From Haloarcula sp. H-GB4 (GTDB taxonomy: Archaea > Halobacteriota > Halobacteria > Halobacteriales > Haloarculaceae): 64,000 bases of DNA. The position numbers and the translations under genes are program-made. Below, piece after piece: positions 62,718 to 64,000 of the stretch (positions are counted from its first letter, which is position 1; the number at the start of each line of letters is the position of its first letter). The notes beneath the pieces are model-generated. The model searched no databases, was not told the origin of the DNA, and worked only from the letters and a program-made list of their open reading frames with translations. The stretch covers positions 1,426,001-1,490,000 of the forward strand of contig NZ_JAVDDX010000001.1 in the NCBI RefSeq assembly GCF_030848575.1, written 5' to 3'.

Positions 62718-64000
62718 AAGACGACCTCGAGCGGTATCGTGACGTGGGCGAGGAGCGCCGCCAGGACCTCTCCGAGTTCATCCAGTACGGCGATCTGGGC
62801 CAGTCTCGGGGCGATTCGGTACGCATCCCGATCAAGATCGTCGACCTTCCTGAGTTCGAGTACGACCAGCGCGACCAGGGTGGCGTCGGCCAGGGCGAAG
62901 GCGCCGAAGAGGGCGACCCAGTTGGCCAGCCACAGCCCCAGCCCGGCGACGACGGTGACGAGGACGGCGAACCCGGCGAGGAGGGCGGCGAGCACGAGTA
63001 CTACGAGATGGACCCCGAGGAGTTCGCCGAGGAACTCGACGAACAACTGGGACTCGACCTCGAACCGAAGGGCAAGAAAGTCATCGAGGAGAAGGAGGGC
63101 GATTTTACGGACATCACCCGATCCGGTCCCTCCTCGACGCTTGACTTCGAGCGGCTGTTCAAGAAAGGGCTCAAGCGGAAGCTCGCGATGGACTTCGACG
63201 AGGACTACGTCCGCGAGGCGCTCAAAGTCGACGGCTGGGGGCCGGCCACCGTCTACGAGTGGACCCGCGAGCAGAATATGCCCGTCTCGAAGGCGTGGAT
63301 CGACGACGCCTACGAGGAGCTGCCAAGCGAGGAGAAGGCCGTCTGGGACTCCATCGAAGAGATGGAGGACAACGTCGAGGAGGTCGAGACCTCCCAGCGC
63401 ATCCGTCAGGAAGGGGTCAACCAGATCCCGTTCCGCCGCGAGGACGAGCGCTACCGCTACCCCGAAATCGTCGAGGAGCGCGAGAAGAACGTCGTCGTCG
63501 TGAACATCCGGGACGTCTCCGGGTCGATGCGCCAGAAGAAGCGGGAACTGGTCGAGCGGACGTTCACGCCGCTTGACTGGTATCTCACGGGCAAGTACGA
63601 CAACGCCGAGTTCGTCTACATTGCCCACGACGCCGACGCCTGGGAAGTCGACCGCAACGAGTTCTTCGGCATCCGCTCGGGCGGGGGCACCCGCATCTCC
63701 AGTGCGTACGAACTCGCCGCCGAAGTGCTCGAAGAGGAGTACCCCTGGAGCGAGTGGAACCGCTACGTGTTCGCGGCGGGCGACAGCGAAAACTCCTCAA
63801 ACGACACCGAGGAGAAGGTCATCCCGCTGATGGAACAGATCCCGGCGAACCTCCACGCCTACGTGGAGACCCAGCCGAGCGGAAACGCCATCAACGCCAC
63901 CCACGCCGAAGAGGTCGAACGCAACTTCCGTGACGCCGACAACGTCGCGGTCGCGTACGTCTCCTCGCCGGAGGACGTGGTGGATGCCATCTACGACATA
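62708..64000 (+). CDS. yeaH: YeaH/DUF444 protein (partial, runs off the window)
   Basis: 431 codons are present; the C-terminus lies outside. A disordered acidic Gly/Glu region (about residues 50-105) is followed by a VWA-like domain with an intact MIDAS-type motif, [14 protein letters not shown] (about residues 270-283), and [13 protein letters not shown]. YeaH is the partner of PrkA/YeaG. A SpoVR-like gene is expected just beyond the window, as in other genomes; this cannot be checked here. Confidence 0.85.
   Translation, partial: MGLKDDLERYRDVGEERRQDLSEFIQYGDLGQSRGDSVRIPIKIVDLPEFEYDQRDQGGVGQGEGAEEGDPVGQPQPQPGDDGDEDGEPGEEGGEHEYYEMDPEEFAEELDEQLGLDLEPKGKKVIEEKEGDFTDITRSGPSSTLDFERLFKKGLKRKLAMDFDEDYVREALKVDGWGPATVYEWTREQNMPVSKAWIDDAYEELPSEEKAVWDSIEEMEDNVEEVETSQRIRQEGVNQIPFRREDERYRYPEIVEEREKNVVVVNIRDVSGSMRQKKRELVERTFTPLDWYLTGKYDNAEFVYIAHDADAWEVDRNEFFGIRSGGGTRISSAYELAAEVLEEEYPWSEWNRYVFAAGDSENSSNDTEEKVIPLMEQIPANLHAYVETQPSGNAINATHAEEVERNFRDADNVAVAYVSSPEDVVDAIYDI

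Noticed and set aside
1-64000. tRNA genes or att sites at tRNA
   Set aside because: No TPsiC-loop-like GTTCGA context with a cloverleaf was found by eye, and no intact integrase gene is present, so I do not claim a tRNA-linked integration site.

Overview
The window is from a haloarchaeon, most likely Haloarcula-like (order Halobacteriales). The evidence is strongly acidic proteins, an archaeal TFB, a Bat-type HTH regulator, haloarchaea-typical orphan families (UPF0179, DUF5820), a signal-peptide/Thr-rich-stalk surface protein and several haloarchaeal insertion sequences. No rRNA, tRNA or CRISPR array was recognised. The family names come from reading the translations; no database search was run.

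Layout. (1) 0.3-17.3 kb is an AT-richer surface-glycan island. It carries a GT4 glycosyltransferase, a sulfatase-fold enzyme, a cluster of a 46-aa microprotein, GT2, GtrA and an ArnT/PMT-like GT-C, a 608-aa polytopic membrane protein and a Wzx-like flippase. It is riddled with decayed insertion sequences, including a three-level nest (IS5-type inside IS110 inside an IS4-type element) at 8.2-11.3 kb. (2) 17.4-24.5 kb holds a conjugation-like module on the minus strand: a VirB2-like pilin candidate, a surface protein, a VirB6-like channel, a VirB3/VirB4-N-like protein and a VirB4-like ATPase, probably one operon. (3) 24.5-36.5 kb holds its accessory genes: a SWIM protein, ribokinase, a TFB plus zinc-ribbon pair, a PemK-like toxin pair, an ArdC-like antirestriction metalloprotease, a UPF0175/PIN toxin-antitoxin pair, an OB-fold protein and small zinc-ribbon orphans, followed by fragments and GC-rich repeats. 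Six of these genes share a stem-loop just upstream of the start codon. The loop sequence is similar in all six while the stems differ but stay paired. This is the most novel signal I see.

(4) 37.5-48.8 kb is an acetone-carboxylase-type catabolic locus: beta, alpha and gamma subunits, an acyl-CoA synthetase, a VOC/epimerase-like protein, a Bat-type regulator overlapping a UspA-like gene, and a second alpha-subunit gene with no beta or gamma of its own. Together they could carboxylate acetone to acetoacetate and activate it to acetoacetyl-CoA. (5) 49-55.5 kb has a secreted surface protein, a GNAT acetyltransferase and a 1192-aa VirD4/HerA-like coupling ATPase with an unusual C-terminal zinc-binding, winged-helix and possible nuclease-like extension. 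(6) 55.5-56.9 kb is gene-poor and decayed. (7) 56.9-64 kb is core-like chromosome: UPF0179, DUF5820 and a PrkA-PrkA-YeaH (DUF444) kinase operon that runs off the right edge.

The simplest reading is a chromosomal accessory region in which a glycan island, a conjugative-type element and a catabolic cassette lie beside conserved chromosomal genes. No intact integrase or relaxase was found inside the window.
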